A stretch of 64,000 bases of DNA from Streptomyces virginiae (GTDB lineage: Bacteria > Actinomycetota > Actinomycetes > Streptomycetales > Streptomycetaceae): positions 124,001 through 188,000 of the forward strand of contig NZ_JOAK01000020.1 of NCBI RefSeq assembly GCF_000720455.1, in the 5' to 3' direction. The position numbers were made by a program, and so were the translations under genes. How positions within the stretch are numbered: position 1 is the first letter of the stretch; every line of letters begins with the position of its first letter. The notes under the pieces are model-generated. The model saw nothing but the letters and a program-made list of their open reading frames with translations, ran no database searches and was not told the origin of the DNA. This document shows, piece after piece, positions 45,218-55,437 of this stretch.

Positions 45218-47164
45218 GTGAGCACCTCTCAGAGATTCGGCTCGGCCGACGTGGAGCACGCCGAGGCGGTCCTCGTCGAGCAGTACCCCCGACTGGTCCG
45301 GCTCGCCTACCTGACGCTCCCGGACTCGCTGGGCCGGCACACCCGCGTCCTGCTGGCCCACAAGGCCGTGCAGCGGGCGCTGCCCCGCCCCGGCACACCG
45401 ACGGGAACCGCCCCGGCCGAGGCCGGTACGGACGAACCCGACCCGCCCGACCCGCACCTCACGCTGGTCCGCACCCGCGTCCTGCGGGCCACCCTCGCCC
45501 CCACGCGACCCGCGGCCGGCACCTGGGCTCGCATCGGCAGGCCGCCCGTCCCGCCCTTCGTGTGGGGGCTGCGACTGTGGCCCCCCGCGGGCGGGATCGA
45601 CGAGGCCGCCCAGACGCTGAGCGGTGCCCCGGCACCGGTCCGGGCCGCGTTCGTCCTCCACCACCTGGACGACCTGACGCAAGACCAGGCCGTGCGCCTC
45701 CTCGGCCGCGCCGGAGCCGCCGATCCCGCCGGAGCCGTACGCGACGCCCTCGCCCTGCCCGTCGGGGAAGGACTCCTCCAGGCCCTGCGCCGTCCGGAGT
45801 TCGACGCCAGCGTGGTCAGCGCCCGCCCCACCGACCTGCTACGCCGCCGCCGCAGGGCCCGGGCCTGCTGGGCCGCTCTCGCCACCCTGGCACTGGCCCT
45901 CACCGCCCTCTCCGTCCACGGCTCGCCCACCGGTCCGGACGTACGGCCTGCCGCCGGACCCGCGGCCTCCGGTGTGCTGGACCCCGCCCGGCTCCAGCGC
46001 GTCCCCGCCGAGGCCTGGGCCGACACCGCCCGCGTCGACTTCACCGCCTGGCCCGCCCGCGGCGGCCGGACCGGCGACCGCGACCTGCTGGCCCGCGCCC
46101 TGCGCACATGGGCCGCGCCGGGCACGACCCCGGTCACCACCATGCCCGGCACCACGGCCGAACCCCCCGCACGGGCGCCCCAACTGCTGTACGCGGGCGA
46201 TCTGGACGGCCGCGCGGTGGTGCTCCTGCGCGACGGGGACCGTGTCGTGCGCTACGGCGAAACCACCACCGGGTCCGGCGGCCGCACGCTCGACGTCACC
46301 CGCACCGACGACGCGGGCGTCACCACGGCGGCGGCCCTCACCCTGTCCCGTGCCCCCGGCGGGGCGTCTGCCCGCTACCTCCTCGCCCCCTGGATCGCCA
46401 CGGCCGCCACCCGCGACCTGCTCCGCGCGGGCGACACGGCGCACACGCTCACCGTCGCCGCCGACGGCGTCACCGCCCCCGCCGCGGTTCCGCCCGCCGG
46501 CGGAGCCTGTGCGTCCTGGCCCGTCCTCGAACTCACCTCCTCGACCCGCATCGTCGAGAAGCACTCCTTCGTCCTCACCGACCTCGGCGCGCTGTCCCCG
46601 GTGCACCTGACCTACACGCCGCTGCCGGACGGCCCCGCCGCCCCCGCCCGCCAGCCGCGCGAGGCCACCGGCCCCGAGGCCCGCGCGGCCTGGGCGCCCC
46701 TGGCCTGCCGGCTCGGCGAACTGCGCGCAGGCGCGTACCGCGCCGTCAACGTCTGGGACTTCGCAGCCGCCCGGCTGCCCGACGGCGCCGGCCGTGCGGT
46801 GTGGTCATGCACCCGGGCCTCCGGCTGGGCCGGGCCCGGCGACGTCACGGTCCGGCTGCGCCTCGAAACGGGAACACCGCAGGACGTGGCACGGGCCCGT
46901 TCCACCGCCGCCTGCGGCCGGTTCGGCCAGCACCTCCTCGCGGGCTTCCGCTGGCGCTCCCCGGCGGGCCGCTGGTACCTGCTGGCCGCCGGAAGCCGGC
47001 AGGTCACCGGGATCACGGCGACCGGTGCGGTGCGGGCCGGCGCCGCCGACAGGACGCTCGCCGCGCCCTGGCCCGGCCCGGACGGTCCGGTGTCCCTGAC
47101 CGGAACCCTCGCCGGCGGCGGCACCGTCACCGCCCTCGACGGAGCGGGAGGCGGCCGCGACTGA
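45218..47164 (+). CDS. Large membrane-anchored protein with sigma-like N-terminus
   Basis: A 648-residue protein of unknown function. The first 170 residues (AEAVLVEQYPRLVRLAYLTLP; then PVRAAFVLHHLDDLTQDQAVRLLG) resemble regions 2 and 4 of ECF sigma factors but look degenerate. A single membrane helix (about residues 212-232) follows, then a 400-residue beta-rich extracytoplasmic part with Cys pairs. The start GTG at 45218 is favoured over the longer frame. It may sense extracellular conditions; no partner gene is evident. Confidence 0.65.
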   Translation: MSTSQRFGSADVEHAEAVLVEQYPRLVRLAYLTLPDSLGRHTRVLLAHKAVQRALPRPGTPTGTAPAEAGTDEPDPPDPHLTLVRTRVLRATLAPTRPAAGTWARIGRPPVPPFVWGLRLWPPAGGIDEAAQTLSGAPAPVRAAFVLHHLDDLTQDQAVRLLGRAGAADPAGAVRDALALPVGEGLLQALRRPEFDASVVSARPTDLLRRRRRARACWAALATLALALTALSVHGSPTGPDVRPAAGPAASGVLDPARLQRVPAEAWADTARVDFTAWPARGGRTGDRDLLARALRTWAAPGTTPVTTMPGTTAEPPARAPQLLYAGDLDGRAVVLLRDGDRVVRYGETTTGSGGRTLDVTRTDDAGVTTAAALTLSRAPGGASARYLLAPWIATAATRDLLRAGDTAHTLTVAADGVTAPAAVPPAGGACASWPVLELTSSTRIVEKHSFVLTDLGALSPVHLTYTPLPDGPAAPARQPREATGPEARAAWAPLACRLGELRAGAYRAVNVWDFAAARLPDGAGRAVWSCTRASGWAGPGDVTVRLRLETGTPQDVARARSTAACGRFGQHLLAGFRWRSPAGRWYLLAAGSRQVTGITATGAVRAGAADRTLAAPWPGPDGPVSLTGTLAGGGTVTALDGAGGGRD

Positions 47165-47213
47165 ACGGCGGCGCGGAGCCGGTCACCACCGCGACCCGCG
47201 CGGACCGCTACCG

Positions 47214-48263
47214 CTACCACCTCATGCGGACGTTCTCGGCCCACCCCAGCAGGCCGTCGACCGCGATCGGCCGGCCCCCGTCAGCGCGGACGGTGCCCGC
47301 GTAATGGCCGAAACACTGGTCGGTGCGGTTGCCGATCAGCCCTGCGTCCGTCCGCACGCGCCGTACGTGGAACGGCGTGAACCGCAGGTCCACCTGCCCG
47401 GCCCCGCCGTCGTGGACGCTCCACGGCGCCAGGGGGTCGTCGGGCTCGAAGTCCCAGACGAGCTCCCGGCCGATCTTGGTGAGCGTGCCGTCGACGCACA
47501 GCGCGTTCTCGGTCGAGCCCGTGCCGCGGGTCCACTCGCCGCCGAGCTGGAGCCCGACGGTGTGCCCGTCCGTACGGCCGGAGGCAGCCCCCCAGTTCCA
47601 GCGCACGCGCCGGGGCCAGCGCCCGCGCCCGTGGTCCAGCACGGCCCAGGCCCCGTCCCCGAACGGCAGGACGTCGTCCCCGACGGTGACGGTGCCCGTC
47701 GCGGGGCGCGCCGTGTGCTTGGAGGTGTACTGGAAGCGCCGCTCGCTCCACGGCACGACCACCGAAAGGGTCTCGTGCCCGTCCGGCAGTGCGGCGAACA
47801 GGTCGACCACCACGGGCACCCGGCCGGGCCCCAGGCAGCGCGCCCGCAGCCGGGTACCGCCCGGCCCTTCGCCGATCTCGACGCGGACCTGGCCGCGGAC
47901 GGGCCGCTCGGGCCCCACGACGACGGGCCGCGTCCCCGCGGAGCCGGCGACGGTGTCGGGCAGTCGCACGCCGCGACCGCCGGGCAGGATCGCGGTCCGC
48001 TCGAACTCGCGCCGCCGGGCGGGCCCGAACTCCAGCACGTAGACGGAGTTCAGGGCCAGGTAGTCCAGGTCGCTGACGGTGAGGGCGACCAGGTGCGTCG
48101 GCGTCGTGACGCACCAGTACTCCCACCGCTTGGTACGGCCCCAGCCCGGTATCGACGAGCGGTGCAGGGGCCGGCGCGACCAGCCGATCGCCGCGGGATC
48201 GACCCTGCCGTCGGGGAGGCACAGTCCGACCGGACCGGTGATCTCACGTTCGTACGTGGCCAT
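47214..48263 (-). CDS. DUF2804-family protein
   Basis: A 349-residue soluble protein recognised as DUF2804 by its start (GPVGLCLPDGRVDPAAIGWSR), a central WAVLDHGRGRWPRRVRWNWG and a C-terminal FTPFHVRR. It is related to lipocalin-like/hydroxyneurosporene-synthase folds; no reaction is known. It converges with the large membrane protein gene. Confidence 0.8.
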   Translation of the reverse strand: MATYEREITGPVGLCLPDGRVDPAAIGWSRRPLHRSSIPGWGRTKRWEYWCVTTPTHLVALTVSDLDYLALNSVYVLEFGPARRREFERTAILPGGRGVRLPDTVAGSAGTRPVVVGPERPVRGQVRVEIGEGPGGTRLRARCLGPGRVPVVVDLFAALPDGHETLSVVVPWSERRFQYTSKHTARPATGTVTVGDDVLPFGDGAWAVLDHGRGRWPRRVRWNWGAASGRTDGHTVGLQLGGEWTRGTGSTENALCVDGTLTKIGRELVWDFEPDDPLAPWSVHDGGAGQVDLRFTPFHVRRVRTDAGLIGNRTDQCFGHYAGTVRADGGRPIAVDGLLGWAENVRMRW

Positions 48264-48292
48264 GCGCGGACCCTATGCGGCCGCGAGCGCGG

Positions 48293-48320
48293 TGGTCGAG
48301 GGGGCGTGGTCGAGGGGGCG
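48293..48320. repeat. Two tandem copies of a 14-bp unit upstream of the DUF2804 gene
   Basis: TGGTCGAGGGGGCG is repeated exactly, end to end, about 30 bp before the start codon of the DUF2804 gene. It could be a regulator-binding site. Confidence 0.5.
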
Positions 48321-48402
48321 TGGACGTGCGGCGGGGGGGACCGCCCCGTGGTCGCCCCCGCCTGTTCATCGCGGCTCAGGAGTCATGCGCTGCTCCGTGC
48401 GC

Positions 48403-49974
48403 TCAGAACTGCAGCGCCCAGGAGTCGATCTTTCCGGTGTCGAGGTTCGCGTTGTCGTTCACGCGGAGCTTCCACACCCCGTTGGCGACCTCGGAGGAGG
48501 CGTTGACGGTGACGGTCTTGATGATGTTGTCCGCGCTGCCGCCCGAGCGGTTGTGCAGGTTGTACAGGGTGCCGTCGGGCGCGACCAGGTCGACCTTGAG
48601 GTCGCCGATGTAGGTGTGCTTGATGTCGACCGCGACGGTCAGAGCCGCCGGGGCGTTGCCGCTGACCCCGCTGACGGTGACGGGCGAATCGACGGTCGCG
48701 TTGTCGCTGATCGCGTAGTCCGCGGTGTTCTCGAAGCGCTTGCCCGGCGGGACGGTGCCGCCCTCACCGACGTTGAGCAGCAGGTTCGGGGAGCCCGTGC
48801 CGGGGCCGGTCACCACGTTCGGCGTGGCGGCCGCGACCAGGGCGTCACGGACCTGCGCCGGGGTGCTGGAGGTGTTCTGCGACAGGTACAGAGCCGCCGC
48901 TCCGACCACGTGCGGCGTGGCCATGGACGTGCCGGAGATGGTGTTGGTGGCGGTGTCGCCCGTGCCCCACGAGGAGGTGATGGAGGAGCCGGGGGCGAAG
49001 ATGTCCAGGACGTTGCCGTAGTTGGAGTAGCTCGCCTTGGCGTCGGTGTTGGTGGTGGCGCCGACGGTGATGGCCTCTGCGACGCGCGCCGGGGACTTGG
49101 TGGACGCGTTCGTCGACTCGTTGCCCGCCGCGACACCGTAGGTGATGCCGGAGGCTATGGAGTTGCGCACGGCCGTGTCGAGCGCGGAGTCGGCGCCGCC
49201 GCCGAGGGACATGTTGGCGACGGCCGGCTTGACGGCGTTGCGGGTCACCCAGTCGATGCCCGCGACGACCTGCGCGGTCGTGCCGGAGCCGTTGTTGTCG
49301 AGGACGCGGACGCCGACGATCTTGGCCTTCTTGGCCACGCCGTACGCGCCGCCCGCGACGGTGCCGGCGACGTGCGTGCCGTGTCCGTGGCCGTCCTGAG
49401 CGGTGTTGTCGTTGTCGATGGCGTCGTAGCCGTAGGAGGCACGGCCGCCGAAGTCCTGGTGGGTGATGCGGACACCGGTGTCGATGATGTAGGCGGTGAC
49501 GCCCTCGCCGGCCTTGTCCGGGTAGGTGTAGCTCTGGTTGAGCGGGAGTGCCCGCTGGTCGATCCGGTCCAGGCCCCAGGACGGCGGGTTCGGCTGGGTC
49601 GCGTCCACGGTGAAGACGCGGTCCTGCACGACCGACTGCACGGCCGGGTCGGCGGCGAGCTTCTCGGCCTGGGCCTCGGAGACCTTGACGGAGTAGCCGT
49701 TGAGGGCCGCGCTGTAGGTCCGGTCGATCTTCGCGCCGTAGCGCTTCGCCACGGCCTTGCCGCTGTCGGCGGTGGAGCGGGCCGCGGAGTCCTTCAGGGT
49801 CACGATGTAGCTGCCGGAGATGCTTCCGGCGGCGCCTGCGTTCTCGATGACGCCCTGTGCGCCGCTGTCGGCGGCCGAGGCGGGCAGTGCGGCGGCCGCG
49901 CCGAGCGCGAGGGCCGCGACCGCGGTCGCGCTGATGCCGGCGAACCTCCGGCGGGTGTGACGCATCACGGACAT
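48403..49974 (-). CDS. Secreted subtilisin-like serine protease with P-domain
   Basis: A 523-residue exported protease. A signal peptide (about 1-35) is followed by an I9 propeptide ([11 protein letters not shown] ... [10 protein letters not shown]), then a S8A catalytic domain with Asp165 in IIDTGV, His198 in HGHGTHVAG and Ser350 in GTSMATPH. The C-terminal 110 residues are a proprotein-convertase P domain. It is like Streptomyces aqualysin-type proteases. The ATG has AGGAGGA nine bases upstream. Confidence 0.92.
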   Translation of the reverse strand: MSVMRHTRRRFAGISATAVAALALGAAAALPASAADSGAQGVIENAGAAGSISGSYIVTLKDSAARSTADSGKAVAKRYGAKIDRTYSAALNGYSVKVSEAQAEKLAADPAVQSVVQDRVFTVDATQPNPPSWGLDRIDQRALPLNQSYTYPDKAGEGVTAYIIDTGVRITHQDFGGRASYGYDAIDNDNTAQDGHGHGTHVAGTVAGGAYGVAKKAKIVGVRVLDNNGSGTTAQVVAGIDWVTRNAVKPAVANMSLGGGADSALDTAVRNSIASGITYGVAAGNESTNASTKSPARVAEAITVGATTNTDAKASYSNYGNVLDIFAPGSSITSSWGTGDTATNTISGTSMATPHVVGAAALYLSQNTSSTPAQVRDALVAAATPNVVTGPGTGSPNLLLNVGEGGTVPPGKRFENTADYAISDNATVDSPVTVSGVSGNAPAALTVAVDIKHTYIGDLKVDLVAPDGTLYNLHNRSGGSADNIIKTVTVNASSEVANGVWKLRVNDNANLDTGKIDSWALQF

Positions 49975-50729
49975 GTGGGGGGTCCTCCTCATGGGTGGTG
50001 CACTTCGGGGATGAAGCGGGGGCGACGGCCGACGGGGCGTCGCATGTCGCCATGCACATGACACATCGTCAACTCGCTTCCGCCTTCGAAAGGTTGACCC
50101 ACCCCCGGCCCGCCCACAAGGGGCCCACGAACGCGTAACATCCTTGCCATGCTCCGGCCATGATTGGGCAAAGACGCGCCGCACATGACGCGGGCACGGC
50201 CAATGAGGCCGGCCCGGGGTCCGCCAGCGCGCCGAAGGCGTGCCCGTACCGCCGATGCCGCCGGGGCCGCGGTGGCCCGAGGAGGCTCGATTTCACGCCG
50301 GAGGCGCGTGCGGCGCCGAAACGGGGCCGACGTGGCAGCCCTCCCGTGGCGGGACGGCTCCCGGCCGCCGCTGCCTGGGCCCTTCCCGGAGCCCCCGGCG
50401 CGGTGACGTACTCCGCCGGCTCCGCCGACGGGGCGGATTCACGCCACGCCGCGCTTCCCGGTGCGGGCTCCGGCCGTGCGCGGTCCGGGCCGGGGCGACG
50501 CTCCTCGGAGCCGCCCGGCGGACGACGCCGGGGCCCGGCCCGGAGGGCGGGGGAGTGCTGCGCAGGCACCGGGGAGCGCCTGCCGGCGTACGGAGCACCC
50601 GAGTTGTGAAATTTTCGTGAGCGGGCCCGCACCGGCCTCGCGCGAGAGCGCTGACACGGTCCGGCCGGGAGTGCAGAATCGAGCGAGCGGCACCGGGCGG
50701 GGGCCCGGACCGGGGCGGGGGGAGCACCG
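49975..50729. other. Long divergent gap without a supported gene
   Basis: This 755-bp stretch lies between two divergent genes. Several open frames cross it but they are low-complexity (Arg/Pro/Gly-rich), lack third-position bias and match nothing I know. The first 150 bp presumably hold the protease promoter, and the AT-richer string near 50605 (GTTGTGAAATTTTCGTGAG) may belong to the promoter of the next gene. Confidence 0.4.
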
Positions 50730-52262
50730 ATGGCACGGGCATGGGGTTGGGTACTGACCGCACTGGCGACGGCATTCGTGCTGTGGTACGCCTCCTACTA
50801 CACGACGATCATGGTCTGGGAACTGCGCAAGCTCTTCGCCTGGTTCTCGCTGCCCCTGCTGACCGTGGCGTGCTGCGTCGCGGCCGGGCTGGCCCTGCGG
50901 TGGCTCCGGCGACGCGCGGGCCGTGCCGGGGGCGGGGGCAACGCGGCCATCGTCCTGGGATGGTTCGGCGGCGCCTTCGCCCTGGTGCTCGCCATCGGCT
51001 GGCTGGTGTACGGGGCCTACCTCCAAGACCGCGCCTACATGGCCTCCGCGGAAATCGTGAGCGACCCCGTGCCCACGCTGTCCGCCCGCTCCCCGTACGT
51101 GGTCGGCAAGGCGCAGGCCGCCCCGCACCTGGGCGATGTCACCGGCGAGATATCCGACATCACCTACCTGCCCGACTCCGACCGTTTCGGCGCCCTGGTC
51201 GAGCGGCGCGGCTGGCTCGCCGGGTACGAAGTGGGCCTCGTGCAGGAGGTCCCGCTGGGCGGCACCGGCCGCAGCCAGGAACGCTGTCCGTTCGACGTGG
51301 AGAAGGCGGACGCCCGGATCAGCGGCTGGTTCACCCACAACCTCGGCCGGAAGATCTCGGCCGTGAAGCGGTGGGTCCGCTTCGAGGCCGACGACGCCTA
51401 CGTCACCTGCTCGAACGGCACCCCGGTCGTCGTCGTCCCCCTCAAGCGCCAGACCGGCCTCCTCGTCGTGACCGAACGCCCCGCCGGCGTGGCCCTCTAC
51501 GACGGCAGCACCGGAAAGCTGACGGTCACCACCGACACGTCCGCCGTCCCCGGCCCCTCCTACCCCCTGAGCCTCGCCGCGCGCCAGCGGGAGGGCACGG
51601 CCGCCGTGGGCGGCTTCGGTGACTGGTGGTTCGAGCGCAGCGGCTGGGACGCCTCCGAGGACGGCGCCAACGAGGGCAACGAGTCCGAGTTCACCCTGCG
51701 GTACGGCGGCGCCGCGAGCGGTGGCAGCGCCTACGTCACCCCGCTCACCCCGCAGGGGGACGCCAGCTCGGTGGTGGCCGTCTCGACCGTGCCCACGCGC
51801 CACCAGGGCGGTGCTCTCGCTCCGATGACCGTATACCGCCTCGATCCCGCCTGGTCCTCGCCGAAGGCGCTCGTGGCGCTCATCAAGGCCGAGTACCGGG
51901 ACGTCTGCTGCTACAACGACGACGAGGTGTTCGAGATCGTCCCCACCGGGGGCAGTACGTGGACGGCCACCGTCGGCAGCGAACAGAACATCCGCTACCG
52001 CGTCGAGGGAAGGGGCCCGGTCGACGGCCGCGAAGCCACCTGCCTCAAGGCCGCCGACGGCGCCCTCATCCGGTGCGCGTACGCGGCGCCCGGCTCTCCC
52101 GAGGAGCAGGAACTCAAACGCCGGGAGCAGCAGAAGCAACAGGACGGCGCGGCGAAAGGCGGCGGCGATCCGGGCGACCTCAAAGGCCTGACCGACGAGC
52201 AACTGGCCGATCTCCAGCGCCGCTTGGGTGACGAGTTCGTCCGCCGGCTGAAGAGCGGCTGA
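50730..52262 (+). CDS. Membrane protein of unknown function
   Basis: A 510-residue protein with three membrane helices near the N-terminus (about 5-25, 34-56 and 72-95) and a large extracytoplasmic part with several Cys residues (ERCPFDVE; VTCSNG; RDVCCYNDDEVFE). The C-terminus is a charged helix rich in Gln/Lys (LKRREQQKQQDGAAK). I cannot assign a family. GGGGGGAG precedes the ATG. Confidence 0.65.
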   Translation: MARAWGWVLTALATAFVLWYASYYTTIMVWELRKLFAWFSLPLLTVACCVAAGLALRWLRRRAGRAGGGGNAAIVLGWFGGAFALVLAIGWLVYGAYLQDRAYMASAEIVSDPVPTLSARSPYVVGKAQAAPHLGDVTGEISDITYLPDSDRFGALVERRGWLAGYEVGLVQEVPLGGTGRSQERCPFDVEKADARISGWFTHNLGRKISAVKRWVRFEADDAYVTCSNGTPVVVVPLKRQTGLLVVTERPAGVALYDGSTGKLTVTTDTSAVPGPSYPLSLAARQREGTAAVGGFGDWWFERSGWDASEDGANEGNESEFTLRYGGAASGGSAYVTPLTPQGDASSVVAVSTVPTRHQGGALAPMTVYRLDPAWSSPKALVALIKAEYRDVCCYNDDEVFEIVPTGGSTWTATVGSEQNIRYRVEGRGPVDGREATCLKAADGALIRCAYAAPGSPEEQELKRREQQKQQDGAAKGGGDPGDLKGLTDEQLADLQRRLGDEFVRRLKSG

Positions 52263-52425
52263 CGGAGCGCGGGCGCAGGGCACCCCTGCGGGCCCGCACG
52301 GCCCTCGCGCCGCTCCTCCTGGTCACCCGTTCGGCCCATCACCTCCCGGGGGGCACCCCCTCGAAGCCTGTTGATACCGGGACGGACGTGCACATCGTGG
52401 TACGGCATACGAGAAGCCTCGGGCC

Positions 52426-54213
52426 GTGATCGCGAAAGGTGTGCAGTCTGTGTCTCAGGAGCAACGCAAACGGGGGACCAGGCTGCGGCTGCCCGTGAAG
52501 GCGGCCCTGCCCGGCCGCCACCCCCACGAGGACGAGGCACCCGTCACCGACCGGGTGGTCTTCGGCGTGACGGCCGTACTGACCCTGGGCTTCGTCGTCT
52601 GGGGTGTCACGGCCACCGGCTCGCTGGAGAGCGTGTCCGACACCCTGCTGAACGGCCTGATGCACAACGCCGGCTGGGCGTTCGTCCTCGCCGCCTCCGG
52701 GTTCGTCGTCTTCGCGCTCTGGCTCGCCATCAGCCGGTACGGACGGATCGAGCTGGGACAGGAGCACGAGAAGCCGGAGTTCAGCACCGTCTCCTGGGTC
52801 GCCATGATGTTCAGCGCCGGCATGGGCATCGGCCTGATGTTCTACGGCGTCAGCGAACCCCTCGCGCACTACACCGACCCGCCACCCGGCACCGACCCCG
52901 CCGATTCCGCGGACGCCATGCAGACGGCGCTCGCCACCACGCTCTTCCACTGGACGCTGCATCCGTGGGCCATCTACGCCGTCGTCGGCCTGGCCATCGC
53001 GTACAGCACCTTCCGCCGCCGCCGACGGCAGACGATCAGTGCCGTGTTCGTCCCGCTCCTGGGGCAGAAGCGCGCCGAAGGCGCCCCGGGCCGGGTGATC
53101 GACATCCTGGCGATCTTCGCCACGCTGTTCGGCTCCGCCACGTCCCTGGGGCTCGGCGCGCTCCAGATCGGCAGCGGCATGCACGAGGTGGGCTGGCTGA
53201 ACAAGGCCGGTACGGGGCTGCTCGTCGCCGTCATCTGCGTGCTCACCGTCTGCTTCGTCTTCTCGGCCGTCTCCGGCGTGGAGAAGGGCATCCAGTGGCT
53301 CTCCAACATCAACATGGTGCTGGCCGTCATCCTCGCGGCCTTCGTGTTCGTCGTCGGCCCCACCATCTTGGTCCTCGACCTGATCCCCACCTCCCTCGCC
53401 GCGTACTTCGAGGAGCTGCCGCAGCTGATCGGCCGCACCGAGGCGTCCACCGGCGGCGGTGACGTCGCCGACTGGCTGAGCAGCTGGACGGTCTTCTACT
53501 GGGCCTGGTGGATCTCCTGGACGCCGTTCGTCGGCATGTTCATCGCCCGCATCAGCCGGGGCCGTACGATCCGTCAGTTCGTGGGCGGCGTCATCCTGGT
53601 GCCGAGCACCGTGAGCCTGGTCTGGTTCGCCATCTTCGGCGGGACCGCCATGCGGCTGAAGGAGCAGGGCGAGCTCGGCGGCGCGACCACACCCGAGGCG
53701 CAGCTTTTCGGGGTCCTCCAGGAGTTCCCGATCGCGGGCGTGATGAGCCTCCTCGTGATGGTCCTGGTCGGCATCTTCTTCGTTTCCGGCGCCGACGCGG
53801 CGTCGATCGTGATGGGCACCCTCTCCCAGAAGGGCACCTTCGAACCTGCCCGGTTCGTCGTCGTCTTCTGGGGCGTGGTGACCGGCGGCGTCGCGGCCGT
53901 CATGCTGCTGGTCGGTGAGGGCAAGGGCGACGCCCTCGCGGGCCTGCAGCACCTGACGATCCTCGTGGCGGCGCCGTTCGTGCTGGTGATGATCGGCATG
54001 TGCTGGGCCCTCCTGCGGGACCTCCGCCGGGACCCGCTGATCGTCCGCAGCGAACTCGCCGAGGAGGCCGTGGAGGAAGCAGTGATCGCGGGCCACGAGA
54101 AGTACGCGGGCGGCTTCGAGATCCGCATCGGCCCGGCGCAGGACCCGGCACCGGGGCAAACGAAGGACGACCGCGACGGCGAGGACCCCGGCGCTGCGCC
54201 CCCGCCCTCCTGA
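52426..54213 (+). CDS. BCCT-family transporter
   Basis: A 595-residue betaine/carnitine/choline-type transporter with about twelve membrane helices. Family marks are MMFSAGMGIGLMFYGVSEP, TLFHWTLHPWAIYAVVG and the Trp-rich YWAWWISWTPFVGMFIARISRG. It is probably a sodium-coupled uptake system for glycine betaine or choline under osmotic stress. The start may be GTG at 52426 or, with a better GAAAGG site, GTG at 52450. The C-terminal tail is long and acidic. Confidence 0.9.
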   Translation: MIAKGVQSVSQEQRKRGTRLRLPVKAALPGRHPHEDEAPVTDRVVFGVTAVLTLGFVVWGVTATGSLESVSDTLLNGLMHNAGWAFVLAASGFVVFALWLAISRYGRIELGQEHEKPEFSTVSWVAMMFSAGMGIGLMFYGVSEPLAHYTDPPPGTDPADSADAMQTALATTLFHWTLHPWAIYAVVGLAIAYSTFRRRRRQTISAVFVPLLGQKRAEGAPGRVIDILAIFATLFGSATSLGLGALQIGSGMHEVGWLNKAGTGLLVAVICVLTVCFVFSAVSGVEKGIQWLSNINMVLAVILAAFVFVVGPTILVLDLIPTSLAAYFEELPQLIGRTEASTGGGDVADWLSSWTVFYWAWWISWTPFVGMFIARISRGRTIRQFVGGVILVPSTVSLVWFAIFGGTAMRLKEQGELGGATTPEAQLFGVLQEFPIAGVMSLLVMVLVGIFFVSGADAASIVMGTLSQKGTFEPARFVVVFWGVVTGGVAAVMLLVGEGKGDALAGLQHLTILVAAPFVLVMIGMCWALLRDLRRDPLIVRSELAEEAVEEAVIAGHEKYAGGFEIRIGPAQDPAPGQTKDDRDGEDPGAAPPPS

Positions 54214-54255
54214 CGGCCCCGCCCACCGCACGAGGAGGCCCCGGCCGAGTCCGTC

Positions 54256-54636
54256 TCAGGAGTGCCGGTGATACGCCTTGTTGGCGATGCGCCAGCCGTC
54301 GCCCGCACGGACCAGCAGGAAGACGTCGGTGAACGTCTCCGTGCCGTGCGACAGCGTCATCGTCGCCGTGGCGACGGTGCCGCGGACGTCGATCGCGTCG
54401 ATGCGGCGGCTGCGGGACGGTTCGTCCGGGGCCGGCCGGCCCGGGAAGAGGGCGCAGTATTCGTCGAGGGGCCAGGAGGCGAAACCCCCGTCACGGATGC
54501 CCTCGATGTGCGCGGTGGGCAGGAACGCGTCGCGGAAGTGAACCGGGTCGCCGGTCGCGTGCCCGCGCATGTAGGCACGGAGCGGTTCGAGCGCGGCTGC
54601 TACGGCATCGGCTTTCGCGGTGTGTCGTGCGGTCAT
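54256..54636 (-). CDS. SnoaL/NTF2-like protein
   Basis: A 126-residue protein with the cone-shaped NTF2-like fold pattern: LEPLRAYMRGHATGDPVHFRDAFLPTAHIEG at the start and TDVFLLVRAGDGWRIANKAYHRH at the end. Such proteins include isomerases, cyclases and hydratases; no clear catalytic residues are seen. The ATG at 54636 is chosen over the longer frame because the domain starts right there. Confidence 0.78.
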   Translation of the reverse strand: MTARHTAKADAVAAALEPLRAYMRGHATGDPVHFRDAFLPTAHIEGIRDGGFASWPLDEYCALFPGRPAPDEPSRSRRIDAIDVRGTVATATMTLSHGTETFTDVFLLVRAGDGWRIANKAYHRHS

Positions 54637-54732
54637 GCCCGCCAGCGTGGTGCACGGCGAGACGTGCGACAAGCGATGATCCGGCATGCCAGACCTGCCG
54701 AACCCGCATACCGGCGCCCGGCGGTGCGTGAG

Positions 54733-55437
54733 TCAGGGGGCGGTGAGGGTGGCGAGGGCGGCCTGGTAGCGGGTGGGGGTCGGCAGGTCGGTGAGGTGGT
54801 AACCGGGCACGGCCGCCGGGTGGGGGAGGGTGCCTACGTAGGGGTCGGTGAGGCCGTTGGCGAGCCCGGTTCCCGCGGCTTTGAGACAGGCTTCCTTGCG
54901 GGCCCAGCAGCGCGCGAGGGCGGTGATGCGCTCGGCGTCGGGAAGGGCGGTCAGCTCCTGCGTCTCGGTGGGGTGGAGGAGGTGCAGGACGTCGGTGAGG
55001 GTCTGCGGGGTCGGGTGCTCTTCGATGTCGACGCCGACGGGGGTGGTGGCCAGGGCGATGTAGGCGTGGTCGCCACTGTGGGAGAGGGAGAAGTGGAGGG
55101 GGTTTCCCGGGATGTTGGGGCGGCCGTGGGGCGCGCCGCAGCAGGGGCAGTCCTCGCGGGTGAGCCGGACGGTGTGGGGCGGCCGGTCGAGGTACACGCC
55201 GAGGAGAGTGCGCAGGGCGAGGTGGGAGGCGACGTAACGGTGGGCCAGGCCCGGAGTGTGGAAGCGGGCGGCGCGTTCGCGTTCCTCCGCGTCGAGGACG
55301 GAGCTCGCCTCGGCGACCGGGTGGCCGCCGACGGCGTCGATGGTGGTGTTGAGGGCCCACACCACCGGGGTGTCGGGGGTGGGCGCCGGCCCGGCTGCGG
55401 GCGCGGTGGGTCCGAGTTGGTTCACGTGCTCGATCAC
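54733..55437 (-). CDS. Sfp-type 4'-phosphopantetheinyl transferase
   Basis: A 234-residue PPTase that loads carrier proteins of polyketide, peptide or fatty acid synthases with phosphopantetheine. The two magnesium motifs are clear: VGVDIEEH and WARKEACLKAAGTGL. The N-terminal sheet includes LHFSLSHSGD. No carrier-protein pathway lies in this window, so it serves genes elsewhere. The start is GTG at 55437 or 55425. Confidence 0.88.
   Translation of the reverse strand: MIEHVNQLGPTAPAAGPAPTPDTPVVWALNTTIDAVGGHPVAEASSVLDAEERERAARFHTPGLAHRYVASHLALRTLLGVYLDRPPHTVRLTREDCPCCGAPHGRPNIPGNPLHFSLSHSGDHAYIALATTPVGVDIEEHPTPQTLTDVLHLLHPTETQELTALPDAERITALARCWARKEACLKAAGTGLANGLTDPYVGTLPHPAAVPGYHLTDLPTPTRYQAALATLTAP

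Noticed and set aside
50069..50632. Open frames of 150-190 codons on both strands in the long divergent gap
   Set aside because: Products are Arg/Pro/Gly-rich, third codon positions lack the strong GC bias of real genes, and no ribosome site or family motif is seen.
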